Notes under the pieces: generated by a model
Told to the model about the DNA's origin: nothing
What the model saw: only the letters and a program-made list of their open reading frames with translations
The model's database searches: none
IMG/VR virus record: IMGVR_UViG_3300044974_000026
Coordinates: 1-39,918 of that record
Source of the DNA: a virus
Length of the DNA: 39,918 bases
Strand: one strand, 5' to 3'
In this document: in pieces, positions 30,681 to 38,963 of the stretch
Layout: each line of letters starts with the position of its first letter
Position numbering within the stretch: position 1 is the stretch's first letter
Made by a program: the position numbers and the translations under genes

Positions 30681-31015
30681 TAGGCGTTAGACTCATCTCC
30701 GAATGCCTGGAATGCAATGTTTGCAGTTGAGGCATAAACCTTGATAACATCGCTAGCAGCAAGGGTGATACCAACAGTAATGATTGTAGTATCAGATGCA
30801 CCTACTGTGATGTCATATCCGAAGTATTGCTTGTTTAGAATAGTTGCAGATACATCAGCAGCAGGCTGAATGATGATACGGAATGTAGCAGCAGTAGCAG
30901 TAAGGTTTGCTACAGAGATGCTAGATACTACCGCTTCCTTCGCAGAAGGAACGGTGTATAGGGTTGTTACAGTTGTCGCAGATGGGTTTGATTGCCCAAG
31001 GACTTTTTTAGCCAT
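30680..31015 (-). CDS. Small virion protein with beta sandwich-like pattern, 111 aa
   Basis: Begins MAKKVLGQSNPSATTVTTLY, followed by alternating beta strands (AVVSSISVANLTA, FRIIIQPAADV, YDITVGASDTTIITVGITL). This pattern occurs in small phage proteins next to fibres and may be a decoration or collar protein. AAGGAG precedes the ATG. I do not know its function. Confidence 0.7.
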   Translation of the reverse strand: MAKKVLGQSNPSATTVTTLYTVPSAKEAVVSSISVANLTATAATFRIIIQPAADVSATILNKQYFGYDITVGASDTTIITVGITLAASDVIKVYASTANIAFQAFGDESNA

Positions 31016-31030
31016 TTAGTTATTTCTCCT

Positions 31031-32740
31031 TTAAGCGCCCATCAGCATAAATACTGACGGTGTTGGGTCGGTTACGATTGCTGCCCACGAAGCGGTTGTT
31101 CCGTTCGTAGTCAAATACTTTCCTGAGTTGCCAGTCTGGCTAGGTAGCGCATCTACGCTAGCCCACGATGAGGTGGTTCCATTTGTGGTCAAATATTTTC
31201 CAGACTGACCAGCCTGAGCAGGAACTACATACGCACTTGCTGTATCTAGGTTAAGGGTTACCGCACCAGAGGTGCCACCACCTGTTAAGCCAGTTCCAGC
31301 AGTGACTGCTGTGATGTCACCAGTAGATGTAAATACCTGCCATGATGATGTGCTTCCATTCCAGACATACATGTTTCCATCTGTGGTGTTGTAATAAATA
31401 ACACCAGCAGTTAAAGGGTTTCCATCGTTGTCTGTGGTTGGGGCTGTTGCCTTTGGACCAAGATAACGGTCATCAAATGACTCCCAAGCAGTTTCTGCAG
31501 ATGTAGCACTTGTTGCTGCGCTGGCTGCAGATGTGGCTGCTGCAGTGGCACTTGCTGCTGCGGAGGTAGCGGATGTCGCTGCTGCCGTAGCAGAGGCTGC
31601 TGCAGAGGTTGCTGAGGTAGCAGCAGCAGTAGCAGATGCACTTGCGCTGGAAGCCTGAGCGATTGCAATGGATGCTGCACTGTCTGCGCTTGTCGCACTT
31701 GTTGCTGCTGCAGTTGCGCTGGCAGCAGCACTGGTTGCTGATGTGGCAGCAGCCGTTGCACTATTTGCAGCACTGGTTGCAGAAGTTGCAGCAGCAGTGG
31801 CACTTGTCGCAGCCGATGATGCTGATGTTGCAGCAGCACTTGCTGATGTAGCAGATGCGCTTGCACTGGCTGCAGCGCTTGTAGCACTGGTTGCTGCAGC
31901 AGTAGCGCTCGCAGCAGCGCTTGTTGCGCTAGTAGCAGCAGCCGTGGCTGAGGCAGCAGCCGAAGTAGCAGAGGTGGCTGCAGCGCTGGCAGATGATGCC
32001 GAAGCAGTGGCGCTGTTAGCAGATGCTGTTGCACTGTTTGCTGCAGATGTTGCACTGGTAGCAGCAGCAGTAGCGCTGGCTGCAGCAGAGGCAGCCGATG
32101 TTGCTGCTGCTGTTGCTGAACCAAGAATACTATCTACATAATTCTTTGGTGTTGCAGATGAGTCAACCATTCCAGCGCTGGATAGACCAGTGATTACTGG
32201 AGAGCCAGAGATGGTTGGGCTTACGAATGTAGCGCTAGAGGCTGTAAAAGAACCTGTGAATGTACCGCTTGAATAAACTTTATTGGTAAGGGTCTGAGCC
32301 TTAGTCGTACCAACAACCGCGCCATCACCAGAGGCAATACCGTGAACATGTGTTTGTCCAGCAGCCACAAGGATTGCTTGGTCAATATCGTAACCACGGG
32401 CTGCAATGTGATTCTGTGATTCACGGAAGTCACGACCCGATACACCGTGACGAACTACTGCACCAGCAGAGTGTGCTACGCCTTGGGTATTGTCAGCGCC
32501 ACGAGTTACTGTAAGGGTTGTGCTACTACCAGAGGTAACTGTGACAACTTCTTCTTTAGAGGTATCTGGGTCAACAATAAGCGTGTATGGATAATCTGTT
32601 GGGAATCCACTGATGGATGCCACAATGAATGATGTGTTGCTTGCCCCTTGTGCCTGTGCGGGGATGGATGACTGGAGCGAGGTTTCTACTGCGGTTGAGG
32701 AGTAGTACCGCGCTGGTGAGCCTGGGTCGCCTGCTGCCAT
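31031..32740 (-). CDS. Long tail fibre with Ala/Ser/Thr coiled repeat
   Basis: 569 aa. The N-terminal 200 residues are a beta domain that should attach to the tail (GDPGSPARYYSSTAVETSL; DPDTSKEEVVTV). Residues about 207-416 are Ala, Ser, Thr and Asn in a 14-residue period (two heptads), expected to form a trimeric coiled coil. AWESFDDRYLGPK and PTTDNDGNPLTAGVIYYNT, common in phage fibres, follow the repeat. The end has two copies of SGKYLTTNGTT with SWA. It is the main fibre and should support the smaller fibres encoded after it. Confidence 0.85.
   Translation of the reverse strand: MAAGDPGSPARYYSSTAVETSLQSSIPAQAQGASNTSFIVASISGFPTDYPYTLIVDPDTSKEEVVTVTSGSSTTLTVTRGADNTQGVAHSAGAVVRHGVSGRDFRESQNHIAARGYDIDQAILVAAGQTHVHGIASGDGAVVGTTKAQTLTNKVYSSGTFTGSFTASSATFVSPTISGSPVITGLSSAGMVDSSATPKNYVDSILGSATAAATSAASAAASATAAATSATSAANSATASANSATASASSASAAATSATSAAASATAAATSATSAAASATAAATSATSAAASASASATSASAAATSASSAATSATAAATSATSAANSATAAATSATSAAASATAAATSATSADSAASIAIAQASSASASATAAATSATSAAASATAAATSATSAAASATAAATSAASAATSATSAETAWESFDDRYLGPKATAPTTDNDGNPLTAGVIYYNTTDGNMYVWNGSTSSWQVFTSTGDITAVTAGTGLTGGGTSGAVTLNLDTASAYVVPAQAGQSGKYLTTNGTTSSWASVDALPSQTGNSGKYLTTNGTTASWAAIVTDPTPSVFMLMGA
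31490..32120 (-). repeat. 42-bp-period repeat encoding coiled coil
   Basis: Degenerate repeat of about 15 units of 42 bases giving units such as ATSATSAAASATAA. Third positions vary between units (GCA/GCT/GCC/GCG), so the protein pattern is better kept than the DNA. Open frames on the other strand here are shadows of the repeat. Confidence 0.8.
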
Positions 32741-32748
32741 TTTCTACC

Positions 32749-33642
32749 TTATCTCTGATAGTGCGAACGGATTGGATATTGACGGCGTTGGTTATTCGCC
32801 ACTTCGTTTAAACGCTGTTGATAAATGTTGTACAAGAATCTGGAGGCGTTCTGACCTGAACCATTTGGTCGCACGCCATCAAGAATGTCTGCTGCTGCAG
32901 ACTGAGGACCAAGGCGTGAAGGGTCCAAGAATGAAATCATGCGGAAGGCTGCGCCATAGATGACAACATCCTCCGAATATGATGGAAAGCCTGTTACTGT
33001 TTCGTACTCTTGATTGTCGCTAGTAAGCAGCGTTGGGCGCTTGCTATAGGTGACATGTACGGTTTGTCCAGGAACAATCTCTGAGTAAACAGATAGGCTC
33101 TTTGTGGTGCTAAAAGCATCTGAGTCTGCAGTTCTATCTAACTGCCATGCACGGGCAGGGAACCACTCCTTGGAAGGACCCACGATGGAGTAGGTAACTG
33201 ATAGAACATTCTGTACTGCAGCAGGAATCTGGTATGAGTATTGTGCTGCTACATAATCAAAGTCATAAGTACCTACGGCAAATATGCTTGGGTACATAGA
33301 GTCAATGGTGTTGTTAATAGCGTTCTTAATTTCTTGCCGTGGGAACAGTGGACCCATAATCACTTTAGCATCTTGGTTATGAGAAGCAGCACTTGTTCCA
33401 CGCTGCGCTCTACCCCATGGGGCAAGCGTTAAAGTGTTAGCCACATTGTCTGTTGAGTTAACAAATACGATTTCATCATCAATCTGTACATAACCACGAC
33501 CAATGACCGAAGCATCGTAAACACTTAAGGTAGTTGCTGTGCTAGTGGCGTTGCTAACTAGCCATGTTGCTGGCTCTGTATTCTCTGTATAGCCATGCAG
33601 TACAGCCTCAACGCGGTCTGCTAGTTGGGCAAATGTACTCAT
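32749..33642 (-). CDS. Head-tail adaptor / tail-tube-like protein, 297 aa
   Basis: Starts MSTFAQLADRVEAVLHG. A first beta domain (LSVYDASVIGRGYVQIDDEIVFV) carries the RG-Y-QIDDE-V motif known from phage adaptor proteins. A helical middle (NAINNTIDSMYPSIFAV) and a beta domain with VVIYGAAFRMISFLDPSR follow, and the end is basic. Such proteins join portal to tail in short-tailed phages. ATGA overlap with the gene before. One GTTTAAAC (Leu-Asn). Confidence 0.75.
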   Translation of the reverse strand: MSTFAQLADRVEAVLHGYTENTEPATWLVSNATSTATTLSVYDASVIGRGYVQIDDEIVFVNSTDNVANTLTLAPWGRAQRGTSAASHNQDAKVIMGPLFPRQEIKNAINNTIDSMYPSIFAVGTYDFDYVAAQYSYQIPAAVQNVLSVTYSIVGPSKEWFPARAWQLDRTADSDAFSTTKSLSVYSEIVPGQTVHVTYSKRPTLLTSDNQEYETVTGFPSYSEDVVIYGAAFRMISFLDPSRLGPQSAAADILDGVRPNGSGQNASRFLYNIYQQRLNEVANNQRRQYPIRSHYQR

Positions 33643-33914
33643 AGGTTAATGCTCCTTAATGCAGCCACGGCTGATAGTCCAGAGGTACCTGCAAGTTCAT
33701 TGCAGATGGCGTTTAAACCTTTATAGTTATTTGGCTGGCGAGTAGAACTAGCCTTGTAATTGAGGGCAGCAATAAGTCCTTTGCCAGTTGTTCCAGCCCA
33801 CGCATTGGCAGCGCCCTGTGGCGCATCGTAAGCCGTATAAACGGGGTATGTACCGCCATTGGCTAGACGGTTAAGTTCTCCCGTAAGGGTACTTCCTGCT
33901 ACTCCTGTTGCCAT
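33639..33914 (-). CDS. Small virion-operon protein, 91 aa
   Basis: Begins MATGVAGSTLTGELNRLANGG and contains KGLIAALNYKASS and LNAICNELAG; Gly/Ala-rich and soluble. Overlaps both neighbours (TAATG before, ATGA after). One GTTTAAAC (33711) gives Leu-Asn. Function unknown; likely minor structural. Confidence 0.65.
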   Translation of the reverse strand: MATGVAGSTLTGELNRLANGGTYPVYTAYDAPQGAANAWAGTTGKGLIAALNYKASSTRQPNNYKGLNAICNELAGTSGLSAVAALRSINL

Positions 33915-34087
33915 TACTTGCCTTTCTTCTTAGCCTTGCGAGCCACTGCAGCGTTATCTACTAGGTTCGGATACTTCCGACCCGCAGCCTTTGCACGAGC
34001 CTTGGCAGCAGCCTTCTGTGCAGAAGTAAGTCTTGTAGATGTCTTTTTTGGATTCTTCTTGTCCCAAAATGCTTTACCTTTCACCAT
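33914..34087 (-). CDS. Basic lysine/alanine-rich protein, 57 aa
   Basis: ATG at 34087 inside the end of the previous gene. Lys, Ala and Arg make up over half of it (AAAKARAKAAGRKYP, ARKAKKKGK). Histone-like composition; may bind packaged DNA. It is one of a cluster of tiny coupled genes between capsid and adaptor. Confidence 0.6.
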   Translation of the reverse strand: MVKGKAFWDKKNPKKTSTRLTSAQKAAAKARAKAAGRKYPNLVDNAAVARKAKKKGK

Positions 34088-34356
34088 TTCACCTTATTCG
34101 CCCAATATGCTGCGCTCATCTTGCCTTTGGCAATGTTCTTTGCGTGGCGTGCTTTAAATGACTTTTGGCGTTTTGTTGGCTGTCTATCGCCAGTTACGCC
34201 CTGCTGACCAAAACGAATGGTCTTAACTTGGCTGCCTTCTTTTGCAACCACAACATGTGACTTAGTTGGGTGGCTTGGCGTGCGCTTTGGTTTATTGAAA
34301 CCAGACACGCCAGCCCTTGCTAAGCGTGGGTCGCGCTTATTTCTTTTTTCCGCCAC
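34081..34356 (-). CDS. Conserved basic phage protein (DUF6321-like), 91 aa
   Basis: Contains GFNKPKRTPSHPTKSHVVVA, IRFGQQGVTG and RQKSFKARHAKNIAKGKMSA followed by YWANKVKW. I recall this pattern as DUF6321-type proteins, widespread in aquatic phages; the DUF number is from memory. Strongly basic, probably nucleic-acid- or capsid-bound. Overlaps the previous gene by 20 bases. Confidence 0.75.
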   Translation of the reverse strand: MAEKRNKRDPRLARAGVSGFNKPKRTPSHPTKSHVVVAKEGSQVKTIRFGQQGVTGDRQPTKRQKSFKARHAKNIAKGKMSAAYWANKVKW

Positions 34357-34519
34357 GCTTTGCAGCCTTCTTCTTTGCCATTCCTGCTTCGCTCATAGCG
34401 ATAGCAACGGCTTGCTTCTTGGACTTAACAACGGGTCCACCCTTACCTGAGTGAAGGGTTCCACGCTTGTACTCGCCCATTACTTTGCCAACTTTCTTGG
34501 CTGCTGCTTTTTTCTTCAT
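34337..34519 (-). CDS. Conserved basic phage protein (DUF6496-like), 60 aa
   Basis: GKVMGEYKRGTLHSGKGGP and SKKQAVAIAMSEAG form the pattern I know as DUF6496, small basic proteins found in many phages with no fixed function. Lys-rich ends. TAATG overlap with the gene before. Confidence 0.75.
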   Translation of the reverse strand: MKKKAAAKKVGKVMGEYKRGTLHSGKGGPVVKSKKQAVAIAMSEAGMAKKKAAKRGGKKK

Positions 34520-34698
34520 TAGTCGTAATCCTCATCTTCCATGTCTTTATTGTTTGACATACCGATTGGGGATTCACCGATACGGATAATTGGTTTGTTG
34601 TAAATGGCTACATTAGGAGCCTTTGGTAGTTCTGTTGGGGTTCTGCCACCTACACCGTAGGGGGTAACAGTTCCGAAGCAGTTGCACTCAACGCACAT
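34519..34698 (-). CDS. Small Cys-rich N-terminal protein, 59 aa
   Basis: Begins MCVECNCFGTVTPYG, three cysteines in six residues, and ends in an acidic tail (NNKDMEDEDYD). TAATG overlaps on both sides. A metal site or disulfide is possible. Unknown function. Confidence 0.6.
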   Translation of the reverse strand: MCVECNCFGTVTPYGVGGRTPTELPKAPNVAIYNKPIIRIGESPIGMSNNKDMEDEDYD

Positions 34699-34790
34699 TA
34701 TTCTTCCTCATCTTCGTAAATGTCCTCATCTTCTATGGTGGGAGAGGGCAGTCCCCACATTGGCTCTGGAATGATTGAGTTAGTCGTCAT
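34698..34790 (-). CDS. Acidic micropeptide, 30 aa
   Basis: MTTNSIIPEPMWGLPSPT followed by an Asp/Glu tail. TAATG overlap with the next gene and an 11-base overlap with the one before. Support is coupling only. It could be a linker-like regulatory peptide. Confidence 0.4.
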   Translation of the reverse strand: MTTNSIIPEPMWGLPSPTIEDEDIYEDEEE

Positions 34791-35034
34791 CATCCTCATC
34801 CAACATTTTCTTAATCTCATCCTCAGAAGGCGCTTTGTAACTCACCCAACTTGGATAAGAACCTTTATCCATAACAAAGGACAGGGCTAGTTCAGACTTA
34901 AAGCCTGCTTTGAGCAAAGAGTTGTAGTACTCATTAAGCCAAATGCAGTACATTTCAAGTTCTGTATATGACTCATCCTTGACTGTACGCACGCGCTTTT
35001 GCGCTGCTTTCTTGCGTGGTTTGCGAGCAGCCAT
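34780..35034 (-). CDS. Hypothetical protein, basic head and acidic tail, 84 aa
   Basis: Starts MAARKPRKKAAQKRVRTVK, has a helical core (YTELEMYCIWLNEYYNSLLKAG) with a SYPSWVSYKAP motif, and ends in DEDDDD. Between capsid and adaptor genes; probably a head-associated component. No family name known to me. Confidence 0.65.
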   Translation of the reverse strand: MAARKPRKKAAQKRVRTVKDESYTELEMYCIWLNEYYNSLLKAGFKSELALSFVMDKGSYPSWVSYKAPSEDEIKKMLDEDDDD

Positions 35035-35043
35035 TATTCCTCC

Positions 35044-35295
35044 CTATGCTCCGTATGCCTTGCCTGTTTCATTTGAAATTCTTACTGCTTCTTGAACCTT
35101 CTTCATGCTGGTTCCTGCGGGCTGTATGCCCTGAGAGCGGGCATCTCTATATGCCTGTAATTCTTTATCCCACTTGCGGGATGAAACCTGTAGGTTTGAA
35201 TTGGCATCGCCAGTGTTCATAGTCAAGGTGCTGACTTTGCAGCCAAAGCAACCTTCTACAAATTCTGGGTGGGTCTGTTGTTGATGTAGGCTCAT
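35044..35295 (-). CDS. Conserved actinophage-type hypothetical protein, 83 aa
   Basis: HPEFVEGCFGCKVSTL at the start carries a CxxC pair, followed by RKWDKELQAYRDARSQGIQP and a short helix. I recognise the FVEGCFGCK pattern from actinophage head regions, without known function. ATGA overlap with the gene before. Confidence 0.7.
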   Translation of the reverse strand: MSLHQQQTHPEFVEGCFGCKVSTLTMNTGDANSNLQVSSRKWDKELQAYRDARSQGIQPAGTSMKKVQEAVRISNETGKAYGA

Positions 35296-35552
35296 GCTGG
35301 TGTTATGTACTCTCCGTAGCCCTGAGCAGTTAACTCATCGGCTGTTTGTTGGGTAATTAAAGTCTTTGTACCGCCTAGATAGAACTCCTCAGCCTGGTCT
35401 GTCTGTACTTGGCTTGGGTATCTGAACGAGGAGTATACACCGTTTAAACGCAAGACTGAGATTCCACGGGCTAACTTGTAGCGAGCAAAAAGGATGTTAT
35501 CCCCTGCAGGAGTTTCATCTACCGTAGGGGTAGTGAAGTAATACATTGACAT
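35292..35552 (-). CDS. Small head protein candidate, 86 aa
   Basis: First gene after the capsid protein, with AAGGAGG before the ATG. Mostly beta (MYYFTTPTVDETPAGDN, YKLARGISVLRLNGVY, FYLGGTKTLIT). The position right after the capsid gene suits a head-completion or decoration protein. One GTTTAAAC gives Leu-Asn. Confidence 0.6.
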   Translation of the reverse strand: MSMYYFTTPTVDETPAGDNILFARYKLARGISVLRLNGVYSSFRYPSQVQTDQAEEFYLGGTKTLITQQTADELTAQGYGEYITPA

Positions 35553-35567
35553 GAATCCTCCTTAATG

Positions 35568-35617
35568 GACTCACCCCGAAGGGATAGACTTTTCAAATAT
35601 GCCTATCCCTCAGAGTC
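35568..35617 (-). other. Stem-loop after the capsid gene
   Basis: AGGGATAG/CTATCCCT (35580-35587 with 35603-35610) inside GACTC/GAGTC (35568-35572 with 35613-35617). No T-run follows on the minus strand, so it more likely stabilises or is processed from the capsid message than terminates it. Confidence 0.55.
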
Positions 35618-35623
35618 AATCAA

Positions 35624-36802
35624 CTAGAGAGCAGCGATTGAAGAACCAGTTTCAATGCGGTATAGCGCCTCTTGACGGTAGATGCTCCATCCGAGAACAC
35701 CGTACCAACCGATTGGGCGGAAACGCATCAACTTATCAGTCACTGGACCGATAACAACATTTGGCTCCTGTGAAACGGCTTCTGCCAATGCTTGCTTTCC
35801 AGCAAGGATTGTGGAGAATACGCGAGTTACAGGGGTTACAGTTACAACAGTAGTTGCAGTAACTGCAGCAGTGTTAGCGGTATCAACAGTGATTGTGGTT
35901 GTTGAACCTGATGTTGAAAGTGCAGTAATCTTTGCACCTGAAGCGATACCAGTTCCAGCAATCTTGTCGCCGACTTCTGCACGAGTTGCAATTACTGAAG
36001 AAGAAGCAACACCGAAGGTGAAGCCTGCTGATGTACCAGCAACAGTTACTGCTGTGGTAGCAAGAGCGGTCTGGTCTGCACCTGACTTAGCAGAGTACAT
36101 GCGTGGGTTTTCAATGTAGAAAGCACCTTCATAAGTTCCGATGGAACCAGCAAACAAGTTGCCGAGTGAAGCATCGGTGTGTAGGTGCGACTCACGCCAG
36201 CCAACCGAGCCAGTTTCGGCGCGGAGGTCGTGTGAAACTTCTGGGTGAATACCAACCCAGTAGAGGCTGCCTGCACGAGGAACAGCCTTGTTTGAGCGAA
36301 GTTTAGCAACAGCCTTGCGAAGGTCAGCAGAATCAATGGTGTCTGATGCTGTGATGGTCGCTGTGGATGTGCGGGTTCCGCCGTAGATAACATTGGTGCC
36401 TGCGACAAGGACATTCTGTGCCACTGTGTCAAGAGAGTCAGCCATGTTAAATGCGATGATGTCTGCAACTGCAGGGTCAACATCGGAGAGTGAGAACAAC
36501 TGAAGTTTACGAGTAACGAGTGATGCGTTGCCGTATTCGTTAAGAGTAACGGAAACGGTGTCAACATCACTGAGTGCTACTGCATCAATATCTGTTGTTT
36601 CAGAGAGTGTAGAAGTTGCAGGTGTCAAATCGTTGTAGAGTGAGAATACAACGGATGAGCCTGGCATAGCCTGTTGAACAGGCTTCTTATCCGCAACAGC
36701 ACGAATCATTGGCTGAGCGCGGAGGGCAAATTCAACATAACGGTCATACGCGGTTTTTACTAAACCTGCGAGAGCCGAGGTGTCGGTATAAGCATTTGCC
36801 AT
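35624..36802 (-). CDS. Major capsid protein, N4-gp56-like
   Basis: 392 aa. YDRYVEFALRAQPMIRAVAD, AMPGSSVVFSLYNDLTP, VTLNEYGNASLVTRKLQLFS and the closing LMRFRPIGWYGVLGWSIYRQ match the N4-gp56 family of HK97-fold capsid proteins. Residues about 240-322 are a Thr/Ala/Val-rich beta insertion between MYSAKSGAD and VTRVFST that I think typical members lack. Perfect AGGAGGTGA before the ATG, as suits the most abundant virion protein. Confidence 0.92.
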   Translation of the reverse strand: MANAYTDTSALAGLVKTAYDRYVEFALRAQPMIRAVADKKPVQQAMPGSSVVFSLYNDLTPATSTLSETTDIDAVALSDVDTVSVTLNEYGNASLVTRKLQLFSLSDVDPAVADIIAFNMADSLDTVAQNVLVAGTNVIYGGTRTSTATITASDTIDSADLRKAVAKLRSNKAVPRAGSLYWVGIHPEVSHDLRAETGSVGWRESHLHTDASLGNLFAGSIGTYEGAFYIENPRMYSAKSGADQTALATTAVTVAGTSAGFTFGVASSSVIATRAEVGDKIAGTGIASGAKITALSTSGSTTTITVDTANTAAVTATTVVTVTPVTRVFSTILAGKQALAEAVSQEPNVVIGPVTDKLMRFRPIGWYGVLGWSIYRQEALYRIETGSSIAAL

Positions 36803-36842
36803 GTGGGTTCACCTCCTGGTGATTGGTTGATGTATGGGTTGT

Positions 36843-37295
36843 TTAATTCAAACCAAGGAGTGCATCTAAGTCCTCACGAGTTTTGGCTGCAGCAATCTTT
36901 GCAAACGCATCTTCATCTACATCTGGCGCAGTGCCAGTTGCAGCGATGTTATTGATTCTTGCTTGTGCCATAACTTCTGGACTCTTTGCTGCAGGCTTTT
37001 CCTCAGATGGAGTTTGGATTCCAAATACATCGCCATATTCATTTACCCATGTAGTAATTGCTTCCTCAGAGGAGTCAATATCTTGTGGGATAAATGCTGC
37101 AATCTTTGGGTTTAATCCCTTAGCCTGTAGTACATCCTTGACAGTACGCTGACGGGTCTGAGTTTTCAGACCGCTCAACTCCTGTTCTAGTTCTTTTGCA
37201 CGCTTTTCAAGCGCACGGTTTACTTTGCGGAGTTGTCCGACAACATCTGTAGTAGTGTCGTCATCTTCGTCATCGTATTCGTAATTGGTAGCCAT
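36843..37295 (-). CDS. Capsid scaffolding protein
   Basis: 150 aa, just upstream of the capsid gene. Very acidic start (EYDDEDDDTTTD), coiled coil (LRKVNRALEKRAKELEQEL), then KDVLQAKGLNPKIAAFIPQD and TTWVNEYGDVFG, a pattern typical of actinophage scaffold proteins. It guides capsid assembly and leaves the head before or during packaging. GGGAG precedes the start. Confidence 0.82.
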   Translation of the reverse strand: MATNYEYDDEDDDTTTDVVGQLRKVNRALEKRAKELEQELSGLKTQTRQRTVKDVLQAKGLNPKIAAFIPQDIDSSEEAITTWVNEYGDVFGIQTPSEEKPAAKSPEVMAQARINNIAATGTAPDVDEDAFAKIAAAKTREDLDALLGLN

Positions 37296-37416
37296 CTACC
37301 TATCTCCCTTTTATTAGTTGTATTCGCAATCCACAATGCAATTCGGGGAAACTACATTGGCTATTGCTACCAGACTTATACGCCCCCCTGGGCTGGTCGG
37401 TCAGGGTGGGGATTCT

Positions 37417-38961
37417 TTATATTGCTGTTGTGCTTCTTAGTGATGCACCAGTGATACCGCCACCTGCTGCAAATCGGGCTGTTTCACGGGCAGCGCGGCG
37501 TTCAGAGGCAAGTAGTTTGGCTGCATCATCTCCAACGATTGCTCCGACTGCTTCAAGGTCGCTATATTGCTGACCTTCAATCTGTGCTAGTCGGCGTTGA
37601 TTCTGCGCCAGTTGTCGCGCTCTCTGGAACTCTGTTCTAAGTCCAGCGTATGCTGTTTCACCAACTGCTGGTAGTAGAGTTTCAATGTTACTGATGCCCA
37701 TAAGGTCACGAGCAAATCCTGCAGAGGTAGCAGCAGCACCGATTTCAGAGGTGCGAACCTGCTTCTTAATAACAGCCATTCCAGCCTTTGGATTGAGCAA
37801 GTATGTAATAACACCACTCTTGTCAACCTCTGGATAGAATGACTTAAATGTTTCTAGTACTTCTGGGTTTTCATTAACTCGTGTAGAAGCAAGGTTTACT
37901 CGCTCCTCAAACTCACGAGGAGAAACTTCGTTGGCTATGTATGTGCCAAGTGCGCTACGGCTACCAAGGATGTTGGTATCTAAACCATAGGCACGCAATG
38001 TCTGAAGGTAACCCTTTTCATTAGAAATATAAGTAGCCTCATTGATAGTACGACCTGCATCACGCAAGGCTTTCATGCCAGGAAAACGAAGTTGATAAGA
38101 AGCACTCTTTGGTAATTCCATCTTGATTTGAGCAACAGTAAAGTCTTGCTTAATCATGTTGTCAACTTCTTCAGCCAAGTCTGCTAAACCAAGTTCTCCA
38201 AGGGCTGCTTTAAAATCTTGCTGTGCAGTACGGCGGGCTTTGGTTTCAATATCTGTTGCAGTTAATACATTTGAGCCAGTATTAGATGAGCCTGATTGTT
38301 GGGCTATGCCATTAACATAGTTTACTCCACCGAGCATACCGCTAAATGCTTTGCCATTAACCAATAATGGGTCAGAGGATGTGCCAGAACCAGTTGTAGT
38401 GCCACCTTGGTTGTTATTGCTATCTACTTGCAATACACCATTTATATATCTAGCGCCATTGCGATTACCAGTAAATGGAACACCGTTAAATGTTAATGGG
38501 TCGCTGGTACTTCCTGAACCCTTGTATACATCTCCTTTGCCAGGAGCGGGAATGGTAGAAGTAGAACCATCGCTATAGGTAATCGTGATGCTACCGTCTG
38601 CGTTTGTTTTTCTTCCAGTTTCAGTTTTTCCACCTGGTTGACTAGCAGCAAGAACATTTGCTCCAGCAGAACTAATACCAGTTTGTTGAGTTTTTCCACC
38701 AGTAGAGCGTGCTTCAGCACTTGCTGCCATTGGGGAATTAACTGGTGTCTTGTATAATTTCCATGAGCCAGATGTTGCTCCACCAATCCAACTGTAATAG
38801 TAAACAGACTCACCATCAGCAGGAGGAGCCTCTGGGCGAACTGCTGGATTTTGCATAGGATTAGCAGCAGCGCGAGCAGCAAGTTGTTCAGCCATACGCT
38901 TTTCGCGCTCAGCCTTTATTTCATCAAGGCGCTTTTGTCTTTCTTCAGGTGTCAGTGCCAT
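37417..38961 (-). CDS. Internal/virion-associated protein, 514 aa
   Basis: Basic coiled N-terminus, Gly/Ser/Asn-rich middle with two copies of a 29-residue unit (SDPLTFNGVPFTG and SDPLLVNGKAFSG, each followed by YINGVLQ or YVNGIAQ), and a helical C-terminal half. The latter (QLRFPGMKALRDAGRTINEA, then EKGYLQTLRAYGLD and NPKAGMAVI) matches a conserved phage virion protein type I recall from actinophages upstream of capsid genes. It may be an ejected or internal head protein. Start at 38961, four bases from the end of the previous gene. Confidence 0.75.
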   Translation of the reverse strand: MALTPEERQKRLDEIKAEREKRMAEQLAARAAANPMQNPAVRPEAPPADGESVYYYSWIGGATSGSWKLYKTPVNSPMAASAEARSTGGKTQQTGISSAGANVLAASQPGGKTETGRKTNADGSITITYSDGSTSTIPAPGKGDVYKGSGSTSDPLTFNGVPFTGNRNGARYINGVLQVDSNNNQGGTTTGSGTSSDPLLVNGKAFSGMLGGVNYVNGIAQQSGSSNTGSNVLTATDIETKARRTAQQDFKAALGELGLADLAEEVDNMIKQDFTVAQIKMELPKSASYQLRFPGMKALRDAGRTINEATYISNEKGYLQTLRAYGLDTNILGSRSALGTYIANEVSPREFEERVNLASTRVNENPEVLETFKSFYPEVDKSGVITYLLNPKAGMAVIKKQVRTSEIGAAATSAGFARDLMGISNIETLLPAVGETAYAGLRTEFQRARQLAQNQRRLAQIEGQQYSDLEAVGAIVGDDAAKLLASERRAARETARFAAGGGITGASLRSTTAI

Positions 38962-38963
38962 AA

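Larger units (their letters stand above)
1751..35449. repeat. Highly iterated palindrome GTTTAAAC (38 exact copies)
   Basis: Hand count of start positions: 1751, 3117, 4208, 5781, 11381, 11622, 11692, 12126, 12324, 12711, 12801, 12929, 13153, 13248, 13725, 14229, 14302, 14354, 14754, 15177, 15479, 15797, 16538, 16662, 16737, 17035, 17112, 17588, 17848, 18072, 18871, 19199, 19596, 19897, 23526, 32806, 33711, 35442. With equal base frequencies an 8-mer is expected about 0.6 times in this length. Thirty copies lie in 11381-19904. Many extend to CGTTTAAACG. The start and end given here span the first to the last copy; the intervening sequence is not repeat. Confidence 0.95.

Noticed and set aside
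31490-32120. CRISPR-like tandem array
   Set aside because: Period and content come from a coiled-coil coding repeat; there are no unique spacers between constant repeats.
31668-32141. 157-codon plus-strand frame opposite the fibre repeat
   Set aside because: Pure Ala/Val/Leu/Asp text generated by the antisense of the Ala/Ser/Thr repeat; no start signal.
35568-35617. Terminator after the capsid gene
   Set aside because: The stem is good but no T-run follows in the direction of transcription, and the operon continues with a strong ribosome site.
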